Below, piece by piece: positions 54,901-64,000 of a stretch of DNA of 64,000 nucleotides. Within the stretch, counting starts at the first letter, position 1. Each line of letters begins with the position of its first letter. Below the pieces are notes generated by a model. It was given only the letters and a program-made list of their open reading frames with translations, did not search any database and was not told the origin of the DNA. The position numbers were made by a program, and so were the translations under genes. This stretch comes from Ectobius pallidus. Lineage: Eukaryota; Arthropoda; Insecta; Blattodea; Ectobiidae. The stretch is from the NCBI GenBank assembly GCA_964059195.1, contig CAXKWD010000003.1, positions 20,318,606 to 20,382,605 on the forward strand, given 5' to 3'.

Positions 54901-57900
54901 ATTTGGGGTATTAATTATAGGTCATTATAACGAAATATGTGAAAAAATTTTACTTCTTTACTTTCCACTTGCTTTACATTTTTTTAAATTATGTCTGCGG
55001 ACCATCTGCACCATCTTCGCAGACCCCCAGTGGTTTTCTTGTTGCATCTCCCTTCTCTATCTGTTAGACAGAGACAGCTGCACCCTGCTGAGTCATCAAC
55101 GCAGCATGTTGCGTAACATTCTATTGGCTTATCATATGTTCAGAGTTGATTTGTGTTTAGTATAATCCGAGTTTGTTCGCATTTCTGCCTTGTCTCAGAG
55201 AACATGACTCACCTCTTGTGTCCAACAACCAATGCATTCCAGGCACTAGTTCCCAGAGGATCAATATGAATGCCAGTACCAGATCTACCTGGTCCCATCA
55301 CAAACCATCGGTAAGGAGGACGACGATCCTCTCCAGCGTACTTGAACAAGTCATCACGAAAATAAAGTGGCACTTCATAGTCCTGAAGTAACTTCTTGCG
55401 ACGAGGATGCTGCACATACAAAGTAAATTCACTTTCAATCATAATCCTTGTTCATTTACGAATACAATTAAGAATAAAAATAATAATGAGATGGATTGCT
55501 ACACACTAACTTCACTAGAATTGTCACCAAGCTGGACTACAGTTTCAAATGGCATCCTCATTCATCCTCAGCTAGCTCCATCTGCTGGTTGGTTGGTACC
55601 ATAGGCATAACCAGGCCGACCATATGGGGGGGAGGGGTTATAACATCTGGGGGGTATGGAATACCCCCCAGGGAGAGGGGGTTCAGGGGTCCCCCCCCCC
55701 CCCCGGAAAATTTAAAAAATTAAGATGCACAATAACGAGTTTTAAGCTTCCCACGCTTTATATTCGTATTAAGTAATTTATAAGCAAACTTAAAAAAATG
55801 GTACATATTTCCTTTTTTTTAATCAATGGGGGGGGGGGGGTCCCCCCCCTCGTTACGCCTCTGGTTGGTACCGACACCAACCAAACCAACCAGCAGATGG
55901 AGTCTAGCTGAGGATGAATGAGGATGCCATTCGAAACTGCAATCCAGGTTAGTGACAATTCTAGTGAAGTTAGTGTATAACAATCCATCTCATTATTATT
56001 TTTATATAATAATTACTTCACTGTGTAAACTTCCTAAATATTATAACAATTAAGAATACCTAGTTTATGTAAATTACTAGTTTCAAAAATCATTTTGTAA
56101 TGCAGAAGTGCAGAAAAAACTTGTTTTTGTGCACTTATAAATAATTTTGTGCTTATAAATATCAAAGTTTTGCAGTTTATAGAGAAAATATCTAGCAATA
56201 TTTTAGGTTTAAGGCAAAATTTTACGTCTTTCAACAAAATAACAGTTATTAAAGAATTTTATTTTGGAACAGAATTTTCATTATTCCTTCAATAGTTACT
56301 TAATACAGCTACAAATACATGGCAACACTCATTAACAGATTAATATTTTGATGTAATTAACGTAAACTTTTTGGTAAACATTTAGTTTTATTCTTAGAAA
56401 AATTATATAGATCTATTCTGGTTACGCCCCTGATAAAAATATTTTAAATGTGTTATTCGTTTATCTTAAACAATGCTTGCTATTAATATCAGCAAGCCGT
56501 TTTACCTGATAAAACATCAGCTCGTTACTGGAAATGTAAGGCATCATTGTGCCATGACTAATACGTCACAGGCTGCCAGCTGAACACAATAAAAACACAT
56601 TATTTATTTTATACAACATAAATGTTCAGAAATTGAAATAATATAAACGTACATTGATTCAAGACACAATTTCAAATCGGTGCAAGCCAGTTCATGTGCT
56701 TTTATTCTGTTAGCTTACCTGAATTAGGTTAACTATGTCTTATATGCCCCATTGGTAGCATTGGTTACAACATGGTAACTTGAATCAATTCATGGATGGT
56801 TGATTCATAGTATGCCGTGATCTCACAGCTGTTAGTTTTGTCTTTATATAACAAAATAAGAAAGTAATTGTTATTTGTATAATCCGTTACATTTTTATTC
56901 ATGGAATAGTTTTAATAAATCCAACTCGAGTTGACGAATTTCATCAGATAAATTCGCGACTGTGACTCGTCAACTCTACCTATGAAAAATAGATCATATT
57001 CTTTGTACATAATAACCAAATGCAGGAAATTTTAAGACAAAACTTATGACAAAGAGTATAAATATTATATGGACTCACCTCACCGAAGCTGCTATCAAAT
57101 ATATAAAGAGGACTATCATCTTGAGTGCTGGTCATATACTGAACATAATACTTCATTTTCATCTTCACACTGTACCCTTCATTATCTTCCCCACATTTAA
57201 ATTTCTGGTTACGATACTTCTTTGCTAGCCTCTGCAAATCAAACAAATAGCAATAGAAGCAGTTTATTAAATAAAATTCTCATCAATTCATATCACACTT
57301 CTGGCTCTCTGCAACTGCAGAAATAACATTTAACCTTTTAACTTCTGTGGCTGTGACCGTGAGGAAAATTGCTTAAATGTACTCACTTTGAATCTACAAT
57401 AATAAATTTAAATACAGTAAAATACCAGTATAATGAACAGAAGTATAACAAAATATTCAGTATTGCAAAATTATGTATTGGCCCCTTCCCTTTTCCCTAT
57501 TTTGTGTGTGTTAAAACGTTTCATTATAACAAATTTATAACTTTCAGTATAAAGCATTAAAATTTAGCCATTTTGCAAATACATAATTTTAATGTTTCCT
57601 GGCTTATGCTGTGTAATATTGCCTCAGGGAGAGACATTAATACCAACTTTATTTGATCAATGCATATTGTGTTGAGTGCTGAATGGAAATAGCTTAAAGA
57701 AGAAATATGTAATCACCAACTGCTTTAGAAAAGCTGGAGTGGTTTATGAAGAAGACATCACAAAAAGTGAAGCGCTAGATGAAACATAAACAGAAGAGAA
57801 AAAACAGAAGCATTTGTGTGAGAAGTCAGATGGGCTAGTAAGTGTGAATATTATTTACTATGTCAATATGGACTGTAATGTGATAGTGTAACAAGAAATC

Positions 57901-60900
57901 ACAGATGATGGAATTGGGGGAGACATTTTGAATGATGGAAATCCATGTGAAGATGTAGTGGATAATCAGCAGAGTTTGAATCTTGTGCAGGTAATGACAA
58001 AAATGGTATCTCAAAGCAATATGCCAGTTTCTGTTTTAAATTCATGTGCGGTGGTAAAGTTCAGAACATTGTGCACTGGTAAAATTTTAGTATAACAAAA
58101 TTTCACTATAACAAATTAATTTTCGAGGTCCCCTAAATTTTGTTACTGGTATACTAGTGTTTTACTGTACATAAAGAGTAATATTTTATGGTAAAAAGTT
58201 CACATTGTTATCCTTGTATTACAAACATCACTCATAAAGCACAGCTATTTTATTAAATTTTTACTCAGTGATTTAAAAATTATATTTCCCCGTCACAGTA
58301 TGGCTAGAGAAATCAAAAGGTTAAATGGCGGTAAGATGAAATTTGAAAATTCTAAGTTAATGACAGTATGAATTTCAGACATATCTAAAAAAAAAGTTTA
58401 CAAACTGCAATATATTTATTATAATTTTGGTTTGGAAACAATTTGAAATTTAATGTTTTTTTCTTAAAATGAATGAAGGTGGAATTGCGCACAAATGTGC
58501 AATGTGCCTTTTCTTAAAAAGGCTTCAGATAATATCAGTCGGGGATTTTTCAATAGTGAAAAGTCCCTTTTCCGGGTTCAGGACTGGGTAGGTTAAGTCT
58601 TAGGTTAAGATAATGCACATTGTGCGCGATTCCTTAATTTAAAATCAAAAGCTGGCATTTATCTTGCCTAAGCCTTTAATAGTATTTTTATTTTTTATTT
58701 GTAATGTGCTGTATCTATCTGGAAGCAAAAATTTACTTAAGAAACTTGTATTTACAAAAAGTGCTGAAGTTAGAAATTTTTTCTAGGAGAGAATTTATAT
58801 GCCGGTATTTAGGCTATTTATTTTTAATTTTATATCAAACATTATGGTCAAATTACTTTTCTAAATGAATCACATAGAAATTCCATTACAATAACAACCA
58901 CCAATGCAACCAACTTTGTCAACCACCCAGGCAAGGCAACTGTCACAACAAGAACAGGGTATCATGACTCTGATAATGGTTCTTTTTTTGAAAAAGTGTT
59001 GCCAAAATATACGCTCATTTCATATGTACTTTTCCTCCCTGTATTTATGCCGGAGTGATGAAGAATAGATTTTTACTTTGCCAGGGCACTGTTTACAAAA
59101 TTAAAAATGTTTTCTTAAACATTTAAAAATCATAACCATTACAATCCCAAGTTTGTATATGCATTTGTATACGGTAGCAAGCATTCAGTAACTACCTGTC
59201 ATGACAGATGGAACAGTACCAGTATTTCTTATGAGAAGAGCACATATTAATACAATAATTTGCAGTGGAATCCAAAAATGTTAGCTTTACAAAAAAAATC
59301 AGAAACAATTTTTCTTTACGGAATATAAAAAACCTCAACTTTATATCAACTACTTTGGATCAAGTCTGGGAATAACGGCTCAAGAAACGAAGTGTATAAA
59401 TGAAGAACGTATGAACAAAATGACAAGTTTTCAGTCATCAGTTGATATTGAAAGAAACAATTTGCACACATTTAATTTTTACATGCCTAAACAATAAATT
59501 TGATTTGTCGTATTTGTTCCAAAAGTTAAATAGCTGAGTTTGTCACCACTTTTTTTTTTAAATTAACAATGAGATACTTTATAACCAGGGCCTGGATTTT
59601 GATGACGTGTCATCTTTTAACTGGAACATCATGGACGTTGCCCACTAGTGCAGAAATTCTGATCATGACTCCTAGATTATGAAAGTGGCAATTTTCCCCT
59701 TTTTTAATTTTTAGGTAATTTCTATAATTCAATGTCATTATTTGGTCTTTTTTGGTCATGTTATGGTCTTTTTTTTAAATATAAATTAATCATTTTCTTA
59801 TTTTTTTGTTTCTCACAACAACAGAGTTTTTGTGCATTTACTTACATTGAATATTATCAGAACTCTAAATAAGCATAAATAAATAGATCTTGTTATAATG
59901 TAAAATGGACATCGAAAGACTGTGTTTGCTGTTAGAATTTAACCGGATGTACCAATTAACTAATTACCCAATTACAATAGGGTCAACAACACAAATCTGA
60001 TGAATAAACTAGTATTTTCCTACAAGTTTTTGGCCAATTTTTTAAGTTTCTGGGTCATTTTTTGTATTTTATAGCTTTTTTTAAGTATTTTAGGTAGGAT
60101 CAAAATCCAGTCCCTGATTATAAAAAAGTAGCAACAACAAGGAGATCAGACATCACTTGGTAAAAATGGAGTGGTCGATTATGTTCGGGCGAATGCAAGT
60201 TTTTAAACAACCTTCTGTTGTAATATAACACTCACATGAATGGAGGGAAAGGAAATAGACATTAAATCAATGTCTGGGATATTAATACAAGTAAGAATCA
60301 GCTTGAAAAATTTTATGTCATAACCGGGATTTGAACACGGATCTTCAGCTTAACGCGCTGATGCTCTACCATTGAGCTACCATGACAACAAGCCAGTATG
60401 ACATGAGCATTACATTACAACTAAAATACTGGTCTGTCACTGGGTTTAAATGAACTTCTATTCATTGAATTTACATATTGCAGGATGCTGGCACCACTAA
60501 TATACTATGTACTCACATCTAAAGTCCATTTATGCTTTGCTTTCCAGTTGTCTTGAACTCCTAGTATTACAACAGGCTTGTACAGACTCTCATATTTATC
60601 TATAAATTCTCTAGGAGAGAAGTCTTGTATATGTATCCTTTCAACATTGTCGTTAACAGTACAGTACGGTGCAAACTGGTCTACATAACCCAACTGTGTC
60701 CATTCTCCTTTGTCATTCAGTTCTGGAAAGTCAAGAAAGTAAAAGCTATTTTAAAATGCAATCAGGGAATCACATGCAAATTACAGAATTTGGGAACCTG
60801 AGATTTTGTATCAATGAAAAGATTTTAGTAGTCTTACAGATACTATGTACAGTATGGTATGCGTATCCTTACTTTATACTTTTCAATTTCAATTCAATTT

Positions 60901-63251
60901 TGTTTATTTGCCTTTAGAAACATAATTGTCATAGACATTGTCAAATTATTAAACTAATTAAAACTAAAGATAAAAACAAGAACAAAATTAAAACAAAAAC
61001 ATGATCTTGCAGCATTATGTACCCTTAAAAAACTAAGGTATTAAAGTTCGCTTCCTCCATTTCCTCCATGCTGTAGAAGCATTTTTGCAAAAGCCACCTT
61101 TTCAGCACTGTCTTAAATTTTATATTTGAAACAGCTCTAGCTTGCACTGGCAATCTGTTAAACAGCCTGACTCCCGTTGCCAGAAAGCTGTTTTTAGTCT
61201 TGCTTAATCTTACGAAATTCGTCTCAATCATGGATTTCGTTCTGGTATTATGAGTGTGACAGTCCCCTCTTAGACTAAGTTGATCAAAGTTTTCTTTAAC
61301 CATAAGGAGTGTACCCAAAGTGTACAGACCAGGCAGTGTCATTACTTTCAGATTTACAAAATGAGGTTTGCATGTTTCCATCTGTGTAATGCTCATAATA
61401 ACCCTTATGGCCTTTTTCTGCCATTTAAAGACAGTCTTAGAACCAGGAGTATTACCCCATAAGGTAACACCATACACCAAATGTGCATGAAAAAAGGCAA
61501 AATATGCCCTAATAAGAAGGTCTGGACCTATACATTGTTTTAGCTTTTTTATTTATGTGTGACTTGAGGCTTTCCAGCCAGCTGAATAGGAGGTCTGATT
61601 ACAAGTTTTCAGCAGCTTGCTCCACTGCCATCTTCTGGGTGAAGTGAGCAGATCATCATGGGAAAATATCTGTGTTATATAAGAGAGACAAGAAATGCTA
61701 GGGAGCCAATAAGAAAACTTACAAAGGAGGGGGGGGGGGAAGTAAATCTACTGGCAGCAATGGAGAAGCCTGTATGGGGAGAACCAATGAGATGCAAGAT
61801 TGTCAGCAGCCAGTGGGTGTGTTGGTAAACAATCTGTGGTCTGTGTAACCAACAGAAAACTTTGTGCAGAAATGTAGTAGGCCTAGTATGTCACAATAAA
61901 TCCCAGCTAATTCCCATATTTACATGCTGACAGTTGTGTAGGCCTACAATTCATAAAGTATGCGAGAGGCTGATATCACAAGCTAATTGAAACCTGAACT
62001 GAATCAATGCTCAGAACACTTCAATCAATGAGAATCCAAGTCTAGATTCAAACAGAATTGCAAACTAGAAACCAGTAAGTTACACACTAAACTATTAACC
62101 CAGTACTGGTCTCATGATAGCAATAGCTAGCCTATGTATGTAAAATATGGAGATCTGCTCAAGCAGCTAAACCCAGGCAAGAAGTTGAGATAATCAATAC
62201 AATATGAATTACTAGAATTTTAACATTTTTTTAAAAGACTTCAGTCCGGAGGCCGATCCTGCACTGTAACAGAGCCCTGGGGGAGATGGGGGCAAAAATT
62301 CTACTTGGCTAATTTTCTTACAATTACAAACCAAGCTAAAACATAAATTAGTGGATAAGCCTCCTCATGGCTTTTCATAATTCTGAAATGCAGTTGATTG
62401 AGCATAAAAGTAATTTTAAAGGTGATTTTTGTGAAGCACCTTTTTCAACTGTCATATAGTCAGCCTAGTTCTTGAATTATGACTCATATCCAGAAGATTA
62501 GTTTGTTAGCCTACCAGAAACAATAATGGAGTAAAGATTGCCGTTGTTTAAGGTAAAAAATCCTACAGTTTGATGTGAAATTTGAAAATTCGCGAGTTTC
62601 AACTTCCAGGCATTCTAAAGCCTGGATAGTGTATCTACGCATACAAAATATCTTACTTGCCCTTTCTTAATTTCGCCTTTAAAAATACGACATACAATCA
62701 ATTTTGTGGGCTATCAGATGGATCAGGGGGATATATATTACGCCCTATTCTTGCTGGAACGGTGAAAATATTAACACCTACATTAAACCTACTGAAAACT
62801 TCCTGTACCAATGAATCAGCTGACAATACGGCCAGATGATCACCTGTTACTTACTGGAAACCAGAAGCCATCTGGCAGCTCTTAAAAGTGTATAATACTA
62901 AAAATTGGGGACCACTGCAATTGTGGCACGATCGTGAAACATATTAATGACAAATAGCAACAAAAACAAGTTCTGGAAAATTACGCAAGACCGACTGACT
63001 GACTGACCGACCGCAAATTTCGCAGGATGTACAGTGTTGTATGAACAACTGCACGCATTATTCTTATGTAATGGAAATTTGGGTTAATTTTCTACATGAA
63101 AAATAATAAGCTGCGTTACATATTGCTTATTAAACAGAAATATGCCTCTAAGAAGCTCATGGTGAACCCAGGAATAATTTTTTCCAAAAACCTGACCTGG
63201 TCTAGCTTTCCGTTTAACTTCTCTAATCCTTTTCCTTGCTCGGTGGTCCAT
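45929..63251 (-). CDS. JMJD6: JMJD6-type JmjC oxygenase (spliced, 390 aa, complete)
   Basis: Eight coding exons read leftward: 63251-63197, 60722-60517, 57231-57079, 55409-55213, 53758-53611, 51901-51713, 49121-48934 and 45965-45929. The family is a nuclear Fe(II)- and 2-oxoglutarate-dependent lysyl hydroxylase (arginine demethylase activity is also reported) acting on splicing factors and histones. The N-terminus has the basic [14 protein letters not shown]. The JmjC core has the iron ligands His186 and Asp188 in GIHIDPLG and His272 in [11 protein letters not shown]. These sit one residue before the human positions (187, 189, 273). [17 protein letters not shown] follows. A poly-Ser/Asp tract (about 337-367) and a basic HKKKKRRK tail (nuclear signal) close it. 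All introns are GT-AG with consistent phases. Human length is 403, so the gene appears complete, with a shorter tail. Confidence 0.96.
46411..46660 (+). repeat. Dispersed repeat family (TTTGTTTAATCAG), copy
   Basis: Plus-orientation copy closely matching 25940-26180: CAGGTAAACTGATGTAACAA, GATTCATTAAGCAGGGCTTA. Lies in the last JMJD6 intron. Confidence 0.75.
47888..48542 (-). mobile_element. hAT-like MITE (CAGGGCCGTAGC family), copy B
   Basis: Ends CAGGGCCGTAGCTAGG and GTGCTACGGCCCTG, with 8-bp duplication CCCCTAAA / CCCCTATA (47880-47887, 48543-48550; one difference). 655 bp against 657 for copy A, opposite orientation. Lies in JMJD6 intron 7, about 390 bp from exon 7. Confidence 0.92.
48934..49121 (-). 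CDS. JMJD6: JMJD6 exon 7 (Ser-rich C-terminal region)
   Basis: Acceptor CTATTTTGCAG before 49121, donor AG|GTATGT after 48934. Encodes [15 protein letters not shown], conserved in the family, then the Ser/Asp tract and AHKKKK. Ends in phase 2. Confidence 0.93.
49135..49640 (+). mobile_element. LINE reverse transcriptase C-terminal fragment
   Basis: The frame reads [14 protein letters not shown], then [20 protein letters not shown] and [10 protein letters not shown], the thumb-side end of a jockey/CR1-type RT. After a short break it continues with [11 protein letters not shown] and [11 protein letters not shown] and ends near 49620. It lies opposite to JMJD6 in intron 6, with its 5' edge about 14 bp from the exon 7 acceptor. 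Confidence 0.82.
49721..49808. repeat. Small palindromic MITE
   Basis: Arms TGTACAGGTAGGGGAAAAAA and TTTTTTCCCCTATCTGTACA, continuing through GCAGACCTACTAAAATATC, with a 9-nt loop. 88 bp. A lone arm relative is at 18493. Confidence 0.9.
50072..50524. repeat. Foldback element with 21-bp tandem repeats in both arms
   Basis: Outer ends CTACACCATTTCAACCTC and GAGGTTGAAAAGGTGTAG. The left arm carries five full units plus a partial of a 21-bp repeat (ATTTCGGAAAAAGTAATTTCA-like, shown here by its core TTCGGAAAAAGTAA); the right arm carries the same number in reverse complement. The centre is occupied by the mariner MITE at 50208-50388. Lies in JMJD6 intron 6. Confidence 0.92.
50208..50388. mobile_element. 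Mariner-like MITE at a palindrome centre
   Basis: Ends CGAGGGCTAT and ATAGCCCTCG lie between TA duplications (50206-07, 50389-90). The interior has GCGATTGAGTCATTTGTCCTA, similar in type to mariner 3' regions. Without it the host would read GGAAATATTTCC, an exact palindrome. Confidence 0.85.
51155..51177. repeat. (AAGAT)n microsatellite
   Basis: About five units of AAGAT. Confidence 0.85.
51713..51901 (-). CDS. JMJD6: JMJD6 exon 6 (second half of the JmjC core)
   Basis: Acceptor TTTTTTGTCTCAG before 51901, donor AAG|GTATTT after 51713. Encodes [20 protein letters not shown] with the third iron ligand His272, then [19 protein letters not shown]. Phase 0 at both ends. The donor lacks G at +5, unlike most others here. 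Confidence 0.96.
52108..52765. mobile_element. Tigger/pogo-like element (CAGTGGAACCTCAG ends)
   Basis: Ends CAGTGGAACCTCAGTAATCC and the matching GGATTCTCATAGTTCCACTG between TA duplications (52106-07, 52766-67). Part of the interior is the foldback element at 52267-52533. No transposase remains. Lies in JMJD6 intron 5. Confidence 0.85.
52267..52533. repeat. Foldback element nested in the Tigger-like element
   Basis: Arms CAACTAAAATGATGCACTCA on the left and TGAGTGCATCATTTTAGTTG on the right, continuing through AGCATCTAGCTTGC and GCAAGCTAGATGCT. The central roughly 110 bp is single copy. Confidence 0.85.
53611..53758 (-). CDS. JMJD6: JMJD6 exon 5
   Basis: Acceptor ACATTTCAG before 53758, donor CCT|GTAAGT after 53611. 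Completes the split Arg and encodes [39 protein letters not shown]. The + strand is also open here but is only a shadow. Confidence 0.97.
54810..55035 (-). mobile_element. hAT-like MITE (CAGCGTTTCTCAACC family), truncated copy
   Basis: Starts CAGCGTTTCTCAACC and runs to GGACCATCTGCACCATCTTC, then stops before the second terminal repeat. Matches 31283-31735 in reverse. Lies in JMJD6 intron 4. Confidence 0.8.
55213..55409 (-). CDS. JMJD6: JMJD6 exon 4 (first half of the JmjC core)
   Basis: Acceptor TTTGTATGTGCAG before 55409, donor AG|GTGAGT after 55213. Encodes [34 protein letters not shown] with iron ligands His186 and Asp188, and [11 protein letters not shown]. Ends in phase 2. Confidence 0.97.
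55471..56001. repeat. Foldback element interrupted at its centre by a hAT MITE
   Basis: Left arm about 55471-55599, right arm about 55864-56001. AATAATAATGAGATGGATTG on the left matches CAATCCATCTCATTATTATT on the right (with a small AAC change), and GCATCCTCATTCATCCTCAG matches CTGAGGATGAATGAGGATGC. Lies in JMJD6 intron 3. Confidence 0.9.
55600..55863. mobile_element. hAT-like MITE (CATAGGCGTA family), one-unit copy
   Basis: Ends CATAGGCATAACC and GTTACGCCTCTG, with a perfect 8-bp duplication GTTGGTAC (55592-55599, 55864-55871). Only one unit of the AACGAGTTTTAAGCTTCC minisatellite, with long C and G tracts. Confidence 0.92.
56505..56835 (+). repeat. Dispersed repeat (CTCGTTACTGGA), copy 2
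   Basis: Same orientation as 8418-8775, sharing CAAGCCAGTTCATGTGCTTT and AGTATGCCGTGATCT. Lies in JMJD6 intron 3. Confidence 0.7.
57079..57231 (-). CDS. JMJD6: JMJD6 exon 3
   Basis: Acceptor TTTGATTTGCAG before 57231, donor GAG|GTGAGT after 57079. 51 codons, phase 0. [20 protein letters not shown] is almost unchanged from the vertebrate protein, and [13 protein letters not shown] ends it. Confidence 0.97.
57415..58167 (+). mobile_element. pogo/Tigger-like element with transposase remnant
   Basis: Ends CAGTAAAATACCAGTATAAT and a matching GGTATACTAGTGTTTTACTG between TA duplications (57413-14, 58168-69). A broken plus-strand frame near 57690-57780 reads [16 protein letters not shown], resembling the region after the DDE domain in Tigger transposases. 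The catalytic part is gone. Confidence 0.8.
58168..59585. other. JMJD6 intron 2, no exon or element delimited
   Basis: AT-rich intron sequence. No coding-like frame. Confidence 0.45.
59586..60116. mobile_element. hAT-like MITE (CAGGGCCTGGATTTTG family)
   Basis: Ends CAGGGCCTGGATTTTGAT and ATCAAAATCCAGTCCCTG. Flanks TTTATAAC and ATTATAAA match at 6 of 8 positions, consistent with an aged 8-bp duplication. Lies in JMJD6 intron 2. Confidence 0.75.
60317..60386 (-). tRNA. tRNA-Asn-like sequence (anticodon GTT), possibly a pseudogene or SINE head
   Basis: The minus strand folds into a full cloverleaf of 70 nt: acceptor GTCATGG/TTATGAC (7 pairs, two G-U), D-arm GCTC-AATGGTA-GAGC, anticodon arm TCAGC-GCGTTAA-GCTGA, a 4-nt variable loop and T-arm CCGTG-TTCAAAT-CCCGG (one mismatch). 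A- and B-box positions fit pol III. Loop base 33 is C instead of the near-universal T, and 32 is G, which argues against a working tRNA. Lies sense to JMJD6, in intron 2, 130 bp past exon 2. Confidence 0.55.
60517..60722 (-). CDS. JMJD6: JMJD6 exon 2
   Basis: Acceptor TTGACTTTCCAG before 60722, donor GAT|GTGAGT after 60517. Starts with two bases of the split Glu codon, then [16 protein letters not shown] and [35 protein letters not shown]. Aligns throughout with the vertebrate protein. Confidence 0.96.
61018..61548 (-). mobile_element. LINE reverse transcriptase C-terminal fragment
   Basis: An open minus-strand frame reads [35 protein letters not shown], the [13 protein letters not shown] block and [17 protein letters not shown], ending [16 protein letters not shown]. 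This is the standard end of a jockey/CR1-like ORF2 (YFxFFHSHLxYGxxLWG, HNTR, LFNxLP, FYSxxE). 5'-truncated, about 170 codons still open, so fairly young. Lies sense in JMJD6 intron 1. Confidence 0.87.
61549..63190. other. Rest of JMJD6 intron 1, no exon recognised
   Basis: 61549-61640 carries GAAAGCCTCAAGTCACACAT (minus strand), also found at 40910-40930, and a CCAGAAGATGGCAGTGGAGC word, so it is retroelement 3' debris. Otherwise nothing supportable. Confidence 0.45.
63197..63251 (-). CDS. JMJD6: JMJD6 exon 1 (start codon)
   Basis: ATG at 63251 in the context TAAAAATGG. Encodes [18 protein letters not shown] and one base of the next codon, then donor G|GTCAGG. The match to the basic JMJD6 N-terminus fixes the start. 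The donor is weak at +3 and +4 but the phase fits exon 2 exactly. No TATA box was seen upstream. Confidence 0.92.
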
Positions 63252-63553
63252 TTTTAGGAGCTTTCTGCTAGTGTTTATAAATATTTCGTAGAATTATAAA
63301 AACAATTAGCCTCCCGAGCCTATTTTCTAAAAACTGAAACTTCACATCACACCTCAAACACCGCCATCATTAAATCCGGCAAAATCACGTCAAGGCAGGG
63401 TTGCCAGATCAGAAACGTAGAATAGTCGTATCAATATCCGAAAATAGTCGTATGCTAGTTAAAACTGTCGTATACTTTGTGATTTTTCAGTGTAATGAAC
63501 GCATTCCATTAAAATAATAATAATAATCATCATCATCCCATCATGTATTAGGC

Positions 63554-63764
63554 CTAGGGGCCCGTTACGGTCTCAATCCATCGTTCAAGGGGTCTGCCCA
63601 ATGATCTCTTGCCTGATGGTTGGTAATTTAGAATTTGACGGGGTATTCTTGTTCGGCTCATTCTTCTTACGTGGGATATCCAGTTGTTTCTATATTTTTG
63701 TATATAGTCCATGATTGGTTCTGCTTGTAATTCTTTCATAATATCATAGTTTCTTTTGTGATCC

Positions 63765-63768
<4 letters not shown>
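63554..63768 (-). mobile_element. LINE ORF2 C-terminal fragment
   Basis: Minus-strand frame with NNWISHVRRMSRTRIPRQIL and GKRSLGRPLERWIETV. This is the familiar W-HV-RM-R-P-GRP-RW ending of many arthropod LINE proteins. Preceded on that strand by a long TTA/ATT tract. Confidence 0.85.
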
Positions 63769-63841
<73 letters not shown>

Positions 63842-63848
63842 TAATAAA
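63766..63848. repeat. (TAA)n microsatellite
   Basis: About 25 units of AAT/TAA. It abuts the LINE fragment and gives a spurious poly-Leu frame on the minus strand. Confidence 0.95.
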
Positions 63849-64000
63849 TAATCGGTATTATGCACCTTACATAATATGTCATGCAACTGTTAATAAATCA
63901 TCTTATTTGTAAATGATTAGGCGTATTTAATGATCTTCCGATGTGCTAAATTTGATAAAATACAATAAAATTAAATAAACAGTAATTGCCACAGTGTTGT

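Noticed and set aside
63554..63886. Poly-Leu domain protein on the minus strand
   Set aside because: The Leu run is a (TAA)n microsatellite; only the C-terminal LINE part is real.
1..64000. CRISPR arrays, operons, phage or bacterial features
   Set aside because: Gene structure, introns and repeats are clearly animal; direct repeats seen are microsatellites or minisatellites.

Overview
This is a eukaryotic window, AT-rich and packed with transposons. It looks like an insect, most likely a cockroach or termite-type species (Blattodea) with a large genome. The pointers are a cuticle-type secreted protein gene with a very long first intron, a nuclear copy of insect mitochondrial tRNA-Met/ND2, arthropod-style tRNA-derived SINEs, Helitrons with GC-rich 3' hairpins, and many hAT, mariner and pogo-like MITEs. 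The Blattodea assignment is inference; insect is much firmer. Genes were assembled by eye from splice sites, reading phase and protein family knowledge.

Two protein-coding genes can be supported. (1) On the + strand, 8185-25490, is a four-exon gene for a secreted low-complexity protein (259 aa: a signal peptide, a Gly/Tyr-rich half and a Val/Pro-rich half). Its first coding exon holds only four codons and lies 14 kb upstream of exon 2. (2) On the - strand, 63251 down to 45929, is a complete eight-exon JMJD6 orthologue (390 aa), a nuclear JmjC oxygenase. All seven introns have GT-AG ends and matching phases.

Layout: 1-8150 is intergenic, with an old pogo-like element carrying nested foldback repeats and two hAT MITEs. 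8150-25500 is the cuticle-type gene; its intron 1 holds a SINE, a tail-to-tail block of Helitrons (11374-15330) with a hAT MITE inside, further Helitrons and a second SINE. 25500-45900 is intergenic: the mitochondrial insertion at 27.3-28.3 kb, an inverted SINE, a hAT MITE with an expanded minisatellite, a rearranged mariner, a 1.25 kb element with a 4-bp target duplication, and LINE fragments. 45900-63300 is JMJD6, whose introns hold hAT and pogo-like MITEs, two foldback elements each carrying an insertion near the centre, LINE reverse transcriptase remnants and a tRNA-Asn-like sequence. 63300-64000 ends in a LINE C-terminal fragment and a (TAA)n tract.

No operons, CRISPR arrays, phage, viral genes or toxin genes were seen. 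The two genes have no evident functional link. The main interest is structural: MITEs dated by clean target duplications, a minisatellite growing inside a MITE family, and insertions at the centres of palindromes.
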